Assembly (NCBI RefSeq): GCF_000741715.1
Contig: NZ_JGZN01000008.1
Coordinates: 62,001-126,000 of the forward strand
Length of the DNA: 64,000 bases
DNA from: Bifidobacterium saguini DSM 23967
GTDB taxonomy: Bacteria > Actinomycetota > Actinomycetes > Actinomycetales > Bifidobacteriaceae
Direction of reading: 5' to 3'
In this document: piece after piece, positions 34,905-43,656 of the stretch
How positions within the stretch are numbered: position 1 is the stretch's first letter
Layout of the letters: the number at the start of each line of letters is the position of its first letter
Made by a program: the position numbers and the translations under genes
Notes under the pieces: generated by a model
Databases searched by the model: none
Told to the model about the DNA's origin: nothing
The model's input: only the letters and a program-made list of their open reading frames with translations

Positions 34905-37900
34905 CTATCGCTGGGCACGGCGACGGTTGGCTACCAAACGTGGAGCGATAACGTGCATACGCGGTTTCGCGGGCTTTTGCGCACTACCAGAAGTACCCGA
35001 GATGCCCGAACGTCCGGCAACGGACGGGGCAATAGTGCTGCTTTCTTCCGCCTGACCGTAGAACAGGCGCTGGCATACGTCACGGCATTTGCGCATCACG
35101 CCAAGCAAGTCGTTCTCGAAATGCTGGCCACGATGCGCGCCATAGCCAAGGTATACGGCAATGCCACCGAGCGAATACATGTCATCGGGCAGAATATCCG
35201 CCTGATTGGCACGGCCGGACCATAGATAGTTGCCGTTGCGTGCCGCCGTGCAGGTGGTCCATGCCTTACGCAGTTGGATGGCATCGATGGCACTGATGAG
35301 TTTCTTGTCCTCCAGCACCTGCAATGCTTCCAAAGTTCCATTAACGCGCAGGTCTTTGATATCACCGGCATGTTGAAGTTGCAGCAGTTGCACGGTCCAC
35401 TCCACATCGGAGAGCCCGCCCTTGCCGAGCTTCAAATGGCGTTCACGGCGCACACCGCGCGGCAGTCGTTCGGCTTCCATACGAGCCTTGAGCTTGCGAA
35501 TGCTCTGCAGTTCGGCGTCAGTCAGTTCTTGGGTCGGGTAGCGCAGTGGGTCCGCAATATTGACGAGGAAATCGCGAGCCAGTTCCGCGTCTCCCGCCGC
35601 ATAGCGGGCGCGCAACAGGGCCTGATGCTCCCAAGTAGATGCCCAGGATTCGTAGTATTCCTCGCAGGAGGCGTACGAGCGCACAATAGGCCCGTTCTTA
35701 CCTTCTGGACGCAGATCAAGGTCGAGTTCGATCTTCGGTTCCAGTGTGGTTGGTCCTTGCAGAATATTGCGCAAGTCCTCTACCGCCTTCTTGGCGAACG
35801 CGTTCGCCTGGGCATCGTCAGCATCGTCTGCCGGACGGTAAATCAGGATGGCGTCGGCATCGGAGCTGAAGTTCACTTCACGGCCGCCGTAACGGCCCAT
35901 AGCGATCACCGCGATATCCGCTGGGGCGGATTCCAAACCGAATGCGCTCACCTGATGGCGTACTGCCCACTTGAGCGAGGCATCGATAATGGCATCATAG
36001 ACGTCAGTCATAGCCTTCAGGCAGGTGGCATCGTCCATCACGCCGCTCATCCATGCCAAACCGATGCGTTCGATTTCGTGGCGGCGCATCGCGCGCACGG
36101 AATTAGCGAACTCGTTCATGCTTGAACCGAAACGTTCCAGCGTGGAATTCGTTTGTATGTCCAGAGCCTCACGAGTGCGGGCCTTGAGATTATCATCATC
36201 GCCAAGCCAACTGATGGATTCCACCGACTTGTTCAGTGCATCGCCAAGGAATCTGGAATTGGAAAGAATATGGCACAGGCGCTGTGCGGCCGACGTGGAA
36301 TCGCGAAGGAATCCAAGATAGCCGGATTGGGTGCCGAAGTTTTCCTCCAGCTTGCGCCAGTTGAGCAGACCCATATCTGGGTTCTGCCCCTCTCCCAACC
36401 ATTGCAGTACGGCCGGCAGAATAATGCGGTTGATTTTCGCGGCGCGGCCGACTCCTGCGGTAAGCGCCTGCACATGGCGGATGGCGGCATCTGGATCGCC
36501 AAAGCCAATAGATGCGAAACGCTCCTGTGCGGCAGCATTGCTCAACGTGATCTGATCATTCTCAAGTTGAGCGCTAACCGGCAACATCGGACGATAGTAG
36601 ATGTCAAGGTGCAGGTGGCGAACCTCGCGGCGAGTGTCATCGTATTTCTCGACCAGTTCTTCTGGATGCAGGCCGAAGGCGCGGGCCAGTCGGCGAAGTT
36701 CCTGATTCTGATTGAGCGCATCAATGTCAATATCACGCTTCTTCTCGAGCCCGCCTATGGAAGCGCGCCCCAAGTCTGGGAACAAATGCGTACGCTTCAA
36801 CGACCAGATTTGCTGGCGATGCTCCATCACACGTTCAAAACGGTAATCCTGGGACATGCGCACGGCTTGTTTGCGGGAGATGTAGCCGCCATCGGAAAGT
36901 CGCTGCAGTGAATCGAGTGTATTGCTGGTGCGCAGTGATTCATCGGTTCGACCGTGCACCAGCTGCAGCATCTGCACGGTGAATTCCACGTCCCTCAAAC
37001 CACCGCGACCAAGTTTGATTTCACGATCTTTCAAAGGGGCTGGAATCAAATCCTCAACGCGCTTGCGCATTTTCTGGCAGTCATAGACGAAGTTCTTACG
37101 CTTGGATGCACTCCAGACGAACGGGCGGGTCATGTCCATGTAAGCTTGGCCGAGCTCCGGATCGCCGGCCACCGGTCGAGCCTTAAGCAATGCTTGGAAT
37201 TCCCAGTTTTCCGCCCACTGTTCGTAATAGTTCTTATGCGATTCAAGCACACGAACCAGCTGGCCATCCTTGCCTTCCGGGCGGAGGCCACCATCAATCT
37301 GCCATAATGGCTGTTCGGCCACACCCATAATCGCCGACTGGCATACGCGCTGCAAGGTGGTGCCCATCTTGGTTCCCACACGAATCAACGTCTGATGATC
37401 AACTTCTTTGCTGGCTGGTTCCACCACGTAAATCAAATCCACATCGGACACATAGTTCAATTCCTGGGCACCGAGTTTGCCCATGCCGATAATGGTGAAC
37501 CGTACCTGCTCACTGCCCTCTACCTCGTTGCGGGCGATGGCCAGTGCGCCTTCCAACGCTGCGTCGGCAAGGTCTGAAAGCTCATGGCTAATGGTCGGCT
37601 GAATAACGGTTGGATCATCGGCTACTGCATCCTGCGCAATGATGGCGGCCAATTGCTTACGATAGCTGGCTCGCAATGCTGTAGCGGCTTCAGCCAAATC
37701 CTTGGTGGCTTTTGGATGTGCCAAATCATTGGGGTCGGCACCGACTGCTTCAAGCAGGTGAGCCCTGCGTTGCGCATGGTTGAACAGATGACTGTTGCAG
37801 TTATCTACGGCTGCCGCTTCCACCAAGTCCGGCTTGAACCGCATGAATTTGCCCATCGCATCGGAGACGCCCAGCACAGTGATGAGTCGTTTGAGAGCAT

Positions 37901-38150
37901 CGCCATCCGGCATGACCTGCTTCAGGTCACGACCGCTGGATTGCATGGCGTTGACGATGTCTACGAAATTGCGCAATGCGATGTCCGGGTCGCCGGCATG
38001 GGAAAGGTATCCCAGAAGTTCACTGCGATGGGAATCCGAAATCCCGTCCATCTTCAACTGATCGAACAGCTCACGGGCCTTATCGAGATCCTGCAATCCT
38101 GCCCTGATCAACGACATGGCACTGGGTTTGAACGTCGTCATTGCTTCCAT
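34905..38150 (-). CDS. glnE: bifunctional glutamine synthetase adenylyltransferase/deadenylase
   Basis: About 1081 residues, typical of GlnE. It carries two nucleotidyltransferase domains: the first near residues 220-245 (GMGKLGAQELNYVSDVDLIY, the SDVDLIY carrying the two Asp), the second near 740 (AMGRYGGREVNFSSDADAI). Each is followed by a helical domain. The N-terminal half removes and the C-terminal half adds AMP on glutamine synthetase in response to the nitrogen state. The start may be 38150 or the ATG 9 bases later. A 100-bp gap separates it from pyrB on the same strand. The C-terminal tail is Arg/Pro-rich. Confidence 0.93.
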   Translation of the reverse strand: MEAMTTFKPSAMSLIRAGLQDLDKARELFDQLKMDGISDSHRSELLGYLSHAGDPDIALRNFVDIVNAMQSSGRDLKQVMPDGDALKRLITVLGVSDAMGKFMRFKPDLVEAAAVDNCNSHLFNHAQRRAHLLEAVGADPNDLAHPKATKDLAEAATALRASYRKQLAAIIAQDAVADDPTVIQPTISHELSDLADAALEGALAIARNEVEGSEQVRFTIIGMGKLGAQELNYVSDVDLIYVVEPASKEVDHQTLIRVGTKMGTTLQRVCQSAIMGVAEQPLWQIDGGLRPEGKDGQLVRVLESHKNYYEQWAENWEFQALLKARPVAGDPELGQAYMDMTRPFVWSASKRKNFVYDCQKMRKRVEDLIPAPLKDREIKLGRGGLRDVEFTVQMLQLVHGRTDESLRTSNTLDSLQRLSDGGYISRKQAVRMSQDYRFERVMEHRQQIWSLKRTHLFPDLGRASIGGLEKKRDIDIDALNQNQELRRLARAFGLHPEELVEKYDDTRREVRHLHLDIYYRPMLPVSAQLENDQITLSNAAAQERFASIGFGDPDAAIRHVQALTAGVGRAAKINRIILPAVLQWLGEGQNPDMGLLNWRKLEENFGTQSGYLGFLRDSTSAAQRLCHILSNSRFLGDALNKSVESISWLGDDDNLKARTREALDIQTNSTLERFGSSMNEFANSVRAMRRHEIERIGLAWMSGVMDDATCLKAMTDVYDAIIDASLKWAVRHQVSAFGLESAPADIAVIAMGRYGGREVNFSSDADAILIYRPADDADDAQANAFAKKAVEDLRNILQGPTTLEPKIELDLDLRPEGKNGPIVRSYASCEEYYESWASTWEHQALLRARYAAGDAELARDFLVNIADPLRYPTQELTDAELQSIRKLKARMEAERLPRGVRRERHLKLGKGGLSDVEWTVQLLQLQHAGDIKDLRVNGTLEALQVLEDKKLISAIDAIQLRKAWTTCTAARNGNYLWSGRANQADILPDDMYSLGGIAVYLGYGAHRGQHFENDLLGVMRKCRDVCQRLFYGQAEESSTIAPSVAGRSGISGTSGSAQKPAKPRMHVIAPRLVANRRRAQR

Positions 38151-38170
38151 AAGTTTCCACTATATACGCA

Positions 38171-38226
38171 TGTAGGCCTCTATACCGCGCATTCTCCAGA
38201 TCGAATGCATGGTATAGAGGCCTACA
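38171..38226. repeat. long intergenic hairpin upstream of glnE
   Basis: A 16-bp perfect inverted repeat, TGTAGGCCTCTATACC (38171-38186) with its complement (38211-38226). The stem continues after a 2-base bulge through 38189-38194 and 38203-38208. It lies between the metF stop and the glnE start on the same strand. It has no U-tract on the minus strand, so it is not a typical terminator for metF. Confidence 0.75.
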
Positions 38227-38240
38227 AGCCCGCTATCAAA

Positions 38241-39086
38241 CTACTCGTTGAACAGTGATTTGACGTTGCGCCAGATGCGGCGGGTGGTGGCCGGGTGATT
38301 CATCGTGTACAGGTGCACGCCATCGACGCCGTGAGCCACCAAATCAGCAATCTGTTCGGAGGCATACAGGATGCCGGCGTTGTGCAGCGCTTCGGTATTG
38401 CCTTCCCAACGATTGAGCAGCGCATCGAGATGCTCTGGAATGCGCGAAGCATTGCGCTCTGCCATACGACGGACTGATTTGGCACCGCGCACTGGCATGA
38501 TGCCGGCTTCGATTGGCACTGTGATACCGGCTGCGCGAACCTTGTCGCGGAACCGGTAGAAATCATCATTATCGTAGAACAGCTGGGTAATGAGATGGGT
38601 GACACCGGCATCAACCTTGATTTTCAGATGTTCGATATCTTTGTCCAAAGATTCAGCCTGATAGTGGCCTTCGGGATAGCATGCGCCGAACACCGTGAAG
38701 TTTGGCTTACGTTCGCGGATGTAGGCCACCAAATCGCTGGCATGCTCGAAAGCACCGACTACCTGTTCGCCGTCGATGTAGTCGCCGCGCAAGGCCAAAA
38801 CGGTGTTCACACCGGCGTTCTCGAACATGTCTAACGCCTCATCGATTTTGGTTTTGTCCGAATAGAGGGCAGTCAAATGGGCGACTGCCGGAATGCGGTA
38901 TTCGTTCACGATGGTGTTAGCAATGCGTGCGGTGGCGGTGCGGTCGGAATGCGTGCCGTGACCGTAGGTGACGGAGATGAAGTCCGGCTTCAGATCTTCA
39001 ATGCCATCCAACGTGTCATAGATGGTTCCCACCGGAGCATCTCGCTTAGGCGGGAAAACTTCCAATGAAAACATCGGCGTATGCAT
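38241..39086 (-). CDS. metF: 5,10-methylenetetrahydrofolate reductase
   Basis: A 281-residue TIM-barrel flavoenzyme making 5-methyl-THF for MetE. The N-terminal FSLEVFPPKRD carries the catalytic Glu, ISVTYGHGTHSDRT binds folate/FAD, and PIEAGIMPV is the conserved C-terminal strand. The ATG at 39086 follows AAAGGA. It lies downstream of metE, with a 200-bp spacer occupied by a REP-like inverted doublet, so the two probably form one methionine operon. Confidence 0.95.
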   Translation of the reverse strand: MHTPMFSLEVFPPKRDAPVGTIYDTLDGIEDLKPDFISVTYGHGTHSDRTATARIANTIVNEYRIPAVAHLTALYSDKTKIDEALDMFENAGVNTVLALRGDYIDGEQVVGAFEHASDLVAYIRERKPNFTVFGACYPEGHYQAESLDKDIEHLKIKVDAGVTHLITQLFYDNDDFYRFRDKVRAAGITVPIEAGIMPVRGAKSVRRMAERNASRIPEHLDALLNRWEGNTEALHNAGILYASEQIADLVAHGVDGVHLYTMNHPATTRRIWRNVKSLFNE

Positions 39087-39111
39087 AATGGATTCCTTTT
39101 GGTTATAGTAT

Positions 39112-39230
39112 GGCTCCCTCTGATGAGGGAGCTGTCGAACGCAGTGAGACTGAGGGAGAGAAGTTTTGCGATGATGGAATACTCTCTCCCTCAGTCAGCT
39201 TCGCTGACAGCTCCCTCATCAGAGGGAGCC
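39112..39230. repeat. REP-like element, perfect inverted doublet between metE and metF
   Basis: Two full copies face each other. The outer 25-bp arms (39112-39136 and 39206-39230) are perfectly complementary and each is itself palindromic (CTCCCTCTGATGAGGGAG). The inner arms, ending GACTGAGGGAGAG and CTCTCCCTCAGTC, also pair. This is the best-preserved member of the family in the window and shows it behaves like a bacterial REP doublet. Confidence 0.85.
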
Positions 39231-39287
39231 TATCGAGATTAGGCCCCAGCTTGACTGATAGTCACTCGTGAGGGAGCCTCATTTGGT

Positions 39288-41591
39288 TTACTTAGCGAGC
39301 TTGGCGCGGACTGCCTTGGCGGCGGCGACCAGATGCTCGAGGCTCGGCCAGGTTTCGGCGTTGCCACGGGTCTTCAGACCGCAATCCGGGTTAATCCACA
39401 CCTTCTCAACGTCCATCTTCTTCAAGATTTCGTAGATACGGTCTTCGATTTCCTTCTCGGACGGGATACGCGGAGAGTGGATGTCGTAGACACCCGGGCC
39501 AGCTTCGGTTTCGAAGTGTGCATCGTGGATGGCGTCGAGCACCACCAGATCGCCACGGGAGGCTTCGAAGGAGATCACGTCGGCATCCATCGCGTCAATG
39601 TCGCGAATGATGTCGTTGAATTCGGAGTAGCACATGTGGGTGTGAATCTGGGTGGTGGGCTTCACTGCGGAGTGCACCAGACGGAAGGCCGGCACTGCCC
39701 AGTCGAGGTACTTGACGTGCCAATCGGACTTGCGCAGCGGCAGCTTCTCACGCAGAGCGGCCTCATCAATCTGGATGACCTTGATGCCTGCAGCTTCGAG
39801 GTCAAGCACTTCGTCGCGGATGGCGAGGGCCAGCTGCTTGGTCTGCTCCTCATGAGTGATGTCTTCACGCGGCCAAGACCAGTTCAGGATGGTCACCGGA
39901 CCGGTAAGCATGCCCTTCATCACATGGTTGGTACGGGACTGAGCGTATGCGGACCATGCCACGGTGATCGGCTTGGCACGGGAGACATCGCCCCAGACAA
40001 TCGGAGGCTTCACGCAGCGGGTGCCGTAGGACTGCACCCAAGCGTTCTTGGTGAACAGGAAGCCGTTCAGGTTCTGGCCGAAGTATTCGACCATGTCGTT
40101 GCGTTCGAATTCGCCGTGGACCAGCACGTCGAGGCCGATCTCTTCCTGGTGCTTGATGCAGGCGTCAATCTGAGCCTTGATGAACTCATCGTAGGCTTCC
40201 TTGGTGATTTCGCCCTTGCGCAGCTTGGCACGCTCGGCGCGCACTTCCTTGGTTTGCGGGAAGGAGCCGATGGTGGTGGTGGGCAGCAGAGGCAGGCCAA
40301 GGGCTTCGCGCTGCAGCTTCTGACGCTCTTCGCGAGCTGGCTGGCGCACGTAATCATCAGCGGTCAGGCCGTTGACACGATCGGCGACTGCCGGGTCGGC
40401 GGCTACACGAGTGCCGTCGAACAAGGCCTGGTTGGCGGCGAGGGCTTCGGAAGCCTTCTTCTCGTCTTCGGTAGCGTCGGCAAGTACGGCGACTTCCTTA
40501 AGTTCGTCGAGCTTTTCGACGGCGAATGCGAAGTGCTTCAGGTCTTCAGCCGGAATGCCGGTTTCACCTTCGGTGCTGAACGGTACATGCAGCAGGGAGG
40601 ATGCGGTGGAGACGGCCACATTGTCGGTAACCTGCTTCAGTGCGTCCACAAGGCCGAGGGAAGTGGCGTAATTGTTGCGCCAGATGTTACGGCCATTGAC
40701 CACGCCGGCGAAGATGGTGGTGTTGGAAGCAACGCCGTACTTAGCCACGGCTTCAAGGTTTTCTTCGCGGCCTTCGTTCAGGTCCAGACCGATGCCGTCG
40801 AAGCCGAGCAGATTCACGGTTTCGTACACGTCGGCGATATGACCGAAGTAGGTGTTGAGCAACACCTTGACACCGGCCTTGGCGGCCAGAATCTTGGTGT
40901 AGAGCGTCTTGAAGAGTTCCACGTCGCCCGGCTCCTTGTCGAGCACGAGGTACGGCTCGTCAAGCTGCAGCCATTCGGCACCCAGCTCGTTGAACTTGGT
41001 GAGCACTTCAGCGTAGACGGCGGCAACCGCGTTGACGAGGCCCTTGTCGTATTCAAGTTCGGTGGCCTGATCGGTACGGGCGAGCTTCAGGAAGGTGTAC
41101 GGGCCGATGAGCACCGGCTTGGTGAGGATGCCGAGGGCCTTGGCCTCGTTGAACTCGTCGAACGGCTTGGTGGAGTTGAGCTTGATCTCCTCGCCGGGTT
41201 CAACTTCGGGCACCAGATAATGGTAGTTAGTGGTGAACCACTTCTTCATTGGCAGAGCGGTGACGTCGCCCTTTTCGCCCTGATAGCCACGCGCCATTGC
41301 GAAAAGCGTGTCTTCCTGGTTTTCGAAGGCGAGACGCTCATAGCGCTTCGGAATCACATTCAGGAGGATGGCAGTATCCAGCATCTGATCGTAGTAGCTG
41401 AAGTCGTTGCTCGGAATCAGGTCAATGCCAGCGGCCTGCTGCAGCTTCCAGTGCTTAGCGCGCAGCTCGGCGGCGGTAGACTTGACGGCGGCCAGATCGT
41501 TGGCGCCCTTCCAGTAACCTTCGATGATCTTCTTCAGTTCGCGGTTCTGCCCGATGCGCGGGAAGCCGGAGACGGAAGTCAGAGTGGACAT
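39288..41591 (-). CDS. metE: cobalamin-independent methionine synthase
   Basis: A 767-residue MetE. Two homologous halves are seen: the N-terminal barrel starts [14 protein letters not shown]. The C-terminal half has [12 protein letters not shown], the zinc ligands in HTHMCYSEF and in NPDCGLKTR, and [16 protein letters not shown]. It transfers methyl from 5-methyl-THF polyglutamate to homocysteine. GGAGG precedes the ATG. A 32-bp palindromic region lies 62-93 bases upstream. A long open frame on the opposite strand (39333-41627) is a coding shadow. Confidence 0.96.
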   Translation of the reverse strand: MSTLTSVSGFPRIGQNRELKKIIEGYWKGANDLAAVKSTAAELRAKHWKLQQAAGIDLIPSNDFSYYDQMLDTAILLNVIPKRYERLAFENQEDTLFAMARGYQGEKGDVTALPMKKWFTTNYHYLVPEVEPGEEIKLNSTKPFDEFNEAKALGILTKPVLIGPYTFLKLARTDQATELEYDKGLVNAVAAVYAEVLTKFNELGAEWLQLDEPYLVLDKEPGDVELFKTLYTKILAAKAGVKVLLNTYFGHIADVYETVNLLGFDGIGLDLNEGREENLEAVAKYGVASNTTIFAGVVNGRNIWRNNYATSLGLVDALKQVTDNVAVSTASSLLHVPFSTEGETGIPAEDLKHFAFAVEKLDELKEVAVLADATEDEKKASEALAANQALFDGTRVAADPAVADRVNGLTADDYVRQPAREERQKLQREALGLPLLPTTTIGSFPQTKEVRAERAKLRKGEITKEAYDEFIKAQIDACIKHQEEIGLDVLVHGEFERNDMVEYFGQNLNGFLFTKNAWVQSYGTRCVKPPIVWGDVSRAKPITVAWSAYAQSRTNHVMKGMLTGPVTILNWSWPREDITHEEQTKQLALAIRDEVLDLEAAGIKVIQIDEAALREKLPLRKSDWHVKYLDWAVPAFRLVHSAVKPTTQIHTHMCYSEFNDIIRDIDAMDADVISFEASRGDLVVLDAIHDAHFETEAGPGVYDIHSPRIPSEKEIEDRIYEILKKMDVEKVWINPDCGLKTRGNAETWPSLEHLVAAAKAVRAKLAK

Positions 41592-41652
41592 GAATCCTCC
41601 AATGTATGCGTTCGTAACCCGACTTAGGCTACCAAAACATCACAGATTCAGA

Positions 41653-41684
41653 CTCATAAGAACACTTTGAGTGTCGTTATAGAG
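41653..41684. promoter_or_regulatory. palindromic operator candidate upstream of metE
   Basis: Perfect ACACT-TTG-AGTGT at 41662-41674, flanked by CTCATAA on the left and TTATAGAG on the right. These pair again with one bulge. Position (62-93 bp before the metE start) suits a repressor site in the promoter. The leader is too short for a SAM riboswitch. Confidence 0.45.
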
Positions 41685-41705
41685 CAAACTTATAGCCGTC
41701 CTCGT

Positions 41706-41757
41706 TGGCTCCCCTTGTCAGGGGAGCTGTCGGCTTGGCCGACTGAGGGGTAGTCAG
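41706..41757 (+). repeat. REP-like element, single copy upstream of metE
   Basis: A single forward copy, GGCTCCCCTTGTCAGGGGAG through GACTGAGGGGTAGTC, lying between the metE promoter region and the stop of the phosphatase gene at 41773. Its sequence is closest to the copy at 9759-9809. Confidence 0.8.
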
Positions 41758-41772
41758 ACCGGTCAAAGGGAA

Positions 41773-42330
41773 TCAGTCAAAATCCTTGACGTTGATTACG
41801 GCGAGCAGATCGCCGCTATGCACCTGCCATTCGTCGAACGGCTTATCAGAGCCGAAAATCACCAAAGACGCTGGCGAGAGACCAAGGTTCAGCAGATCGA
41901 GACGCTCGGCATCAGAATCCGCAGAGGCAATCCACTGCGAAGCGATGGACACTGTAGGCTCATGACCAACAATCATGAACACACGCTGCTTTGGCTTAAC
42001 GTGGGCAAGCTCATCGAAAACAGCCTGCACTCCCCCGTCATACAGGTTGATGCGATAGTCCACAATGGGATCGTCGCCGAAAATTTTCAGCATGCGATCC
42101 AAGGTCTGACGTGTGCGCGTTGCCGCCGAGCAGGAAATCTGGTCAGGCTTAAGCCCAAGAGCCTCAATACCTTTACCAACGGTTTTGGCTTGCTTCAGGC
42201 CTTTATCGGTGAGCTCGCGTTCCAAATCATCCTTGCCGCCAAAGGGTTCGGCTTTGGCATGCCTCATGATGATGAGAATATGCTTGTATTTCTTGGCCGC
42301 CTTGGCGACTTTGTTCAGCTTGATGCCCAC
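41773..42330 (-). CDS. SixA-like histidine phosphatase
   Basis: About 185 residues, histidine phosphatase branch. The catalytic motif LIIMRHAKAEP (RHA in place of the RHG of phosphoglycerate mutases) is typical of SixA-like phosphohistidine phosphatases. The second His is in IVGHEPTVS and the Arg in CSAATRTRQT. The GTG at 42330 is chosen because GGGAG lies 7 bp upstream; a TTG seven codons earlier is less likely. Its substrate phosphoprotein is unknown. Confidence 0.85.
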   Translation of the reverse strand: MGIKLNKVAKAAKKYKHILIIMRHAKAEPFGGKDDLERELTDKGLKQAKTVGKGIEALGLKPDQISCSAATRTRQTLDRMLKIFGDDPIVDYRINLYDGGVQAVFDELAHVKPKQRVFMIVGHEPTVSIASQWIASADSDAERLDLLNLGLSPASLVIFGSDKPFDEWQVHSGDLLAVINVKDFD

Positions 42331-42470
42331 TTCGAGGCTCCCTCTCTTCAAGGTTTTGCACAGCTCACAACGAACAACACAAAGTCATTCCAGTATAGCC
42401 CGTTGTGAGCGTTCACATATTCATCGGCATGCATCCACAAGAAAAATCAGTCGACAAACATCTTGAATTT

Positions 42471-43562
42471 CTAGGCGGCAGCAGATTCCTCGCCTTTATC
42501 AAGCTCACCCAGCTCGTTCACCTGACGATCCAAATCGCGCAGCACCTTGCGCAGCTTGTGGTCGGAGATGTCGCGCAATTCCAGCTCCTCCAAGCGTGCT
42601 TCGCGCTGCTCGTCGGTCAGCTCATCCACGTCGGTTACCGTGTCCTTCGAGTAGCGTTCACGCTTCTTCAGAGCGGCGAAGCCTGGTGCCATTGCACGCG
42701 AAATTACCAAGAAACCAGTGTGGCCAATCATCTGATGATCCGGACGGACCGCCAAACCTTGCGCCTTCCAAGTGCGTTCAAGGGTCTCCTGAATCTGCGG
42801 CTCGGTCCAGCAGCCTGCCGCACGCAACGCCTCAGCCAGTCGGCTCATCTGAGTGGTGGTGGTCACGTAGCAGACCAGCACACCACCGGGAGCAATCACC
42901 CTATACGCATGCTCCAAACGATTCCACGGGTCAATCATGTCGAGCATGATGCGGTCGAACCAATGCTCTGGCAAATCGGCGGCCACGGAGTCGAAGTCAC
43001 CGGTCAATAAATCCCACCAAGTCGGCTTCTCACCGTAATACAGTGTGGCGTTCGCCTCAGCCACGCGGGCGAATTCGGAACGCAATTCGATGGTGGTCAG
43101 ATGGCCGGACTCCCCCACGGCATCCAGCAGGTTCAGACTCATCGCGCCCGAACCTGCGCCGGATTCCAGTACACGCAAGCCAGAGCGTATATCGCCAAGC
43201 TGAATCACCTGAGCGATGTCTTTCGGATACATGATCTGCGCGCCGCGCGGCATCGAAAGCACATAATCAGCCAAACGCGGGCGCATCGCCGCATACTCCC
43301 AACCGCCGATGGCACGCGAGGATTTCCACGGCTTATTCTTGTCTTTCTCCGGATAGACCTGATTGACCTGCGCCTCACGCTTGGCATGCACAGTGGTGAT
43401 CACTGTGCCTTCCACGGCGCCGATCACATCGTCGTGCAAGATGAGTCCATGCTCGGTTTGCGTGGAGCCGCCCGGCACCAGCTGGTCGGTGATCTTCTTA
43501 CCTTTGCGGTCGGTAAACTGCACCTTCTCGCCCGCAACAAACGCTCCACGCCTAGGATTCAT
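42471..43562 (-). CDS. trmI: tRNA (adenine-58-N1)-methyltransferase
   Basis: A 363-residue TrmI-type methyltransferase. An N-terminal beta domain (about 1-75) leads into a Rossmann methyltransferase. The SAM loop is VLESGAGSGAMSLNLL, an acidic ligand is in TIELRSEF, and MLDMIDPWNRL corresponds to the catalytic loop region. It methylates A58 in the T-loop. The C-terminus carries an unusual charged helical extension (about residues 310-363, rich in Glu/Asp/Leu/Arg). GAGGAG precedes the ATG at 43562. Confidence 0.92.
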   Translation of the reverse strand: MNPRRGAFVAGEKVQFTDRKGKKITDQLVPGGSTQTEHGLILHDDVIGAVEGTVITTVHAKREAQVNQVYPEKDKNKPWKSSRAIGGWEYAAMRPRLADYVLSMPRGAQIMYPKDIAQVIQLGDIRSGLRVLESGAGSGAMSLNLLDAVGESGHLTTIELRSEFARVAEANATLYYGEKPTWWDLLTGDFDSVAADLPEHWFDRIMLDMIDPWNRLEHAYRVIAPGGVLVCYVTTTTQMSRLAEALRAAGCWTEPQIQETLERTWKAQGLAVRPDHQMIGHTGFLVISRAMAPGFAALKKRERYSKDTVTDVDELTDEQREARLEELELRDISDHKLRKVLRDLDRQVNELGELDKGEESAAA

Positions 43563-43656
43563 GGATTACTCCTCGATGATAGCTCAATGAATTCGCTTTC
43601 AAATCTGATATAAGACGACTCAGTCTAATGATGTCATGAGAAAATCTCTCCTTACT

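Noticed and set aside
39333-41627. 764-residue open frame on the plus strand
   Set aside because: It is antisense to metE along its whole length; metE has full family motifs and a ribosome binding site. The open frame is a codon-bias shadow.
41592-41660. SAM riboswitch upstream of metE
   Set aside because: The leader is short and lacks the conserved helices of known SAM classes; a protein operator fits better.
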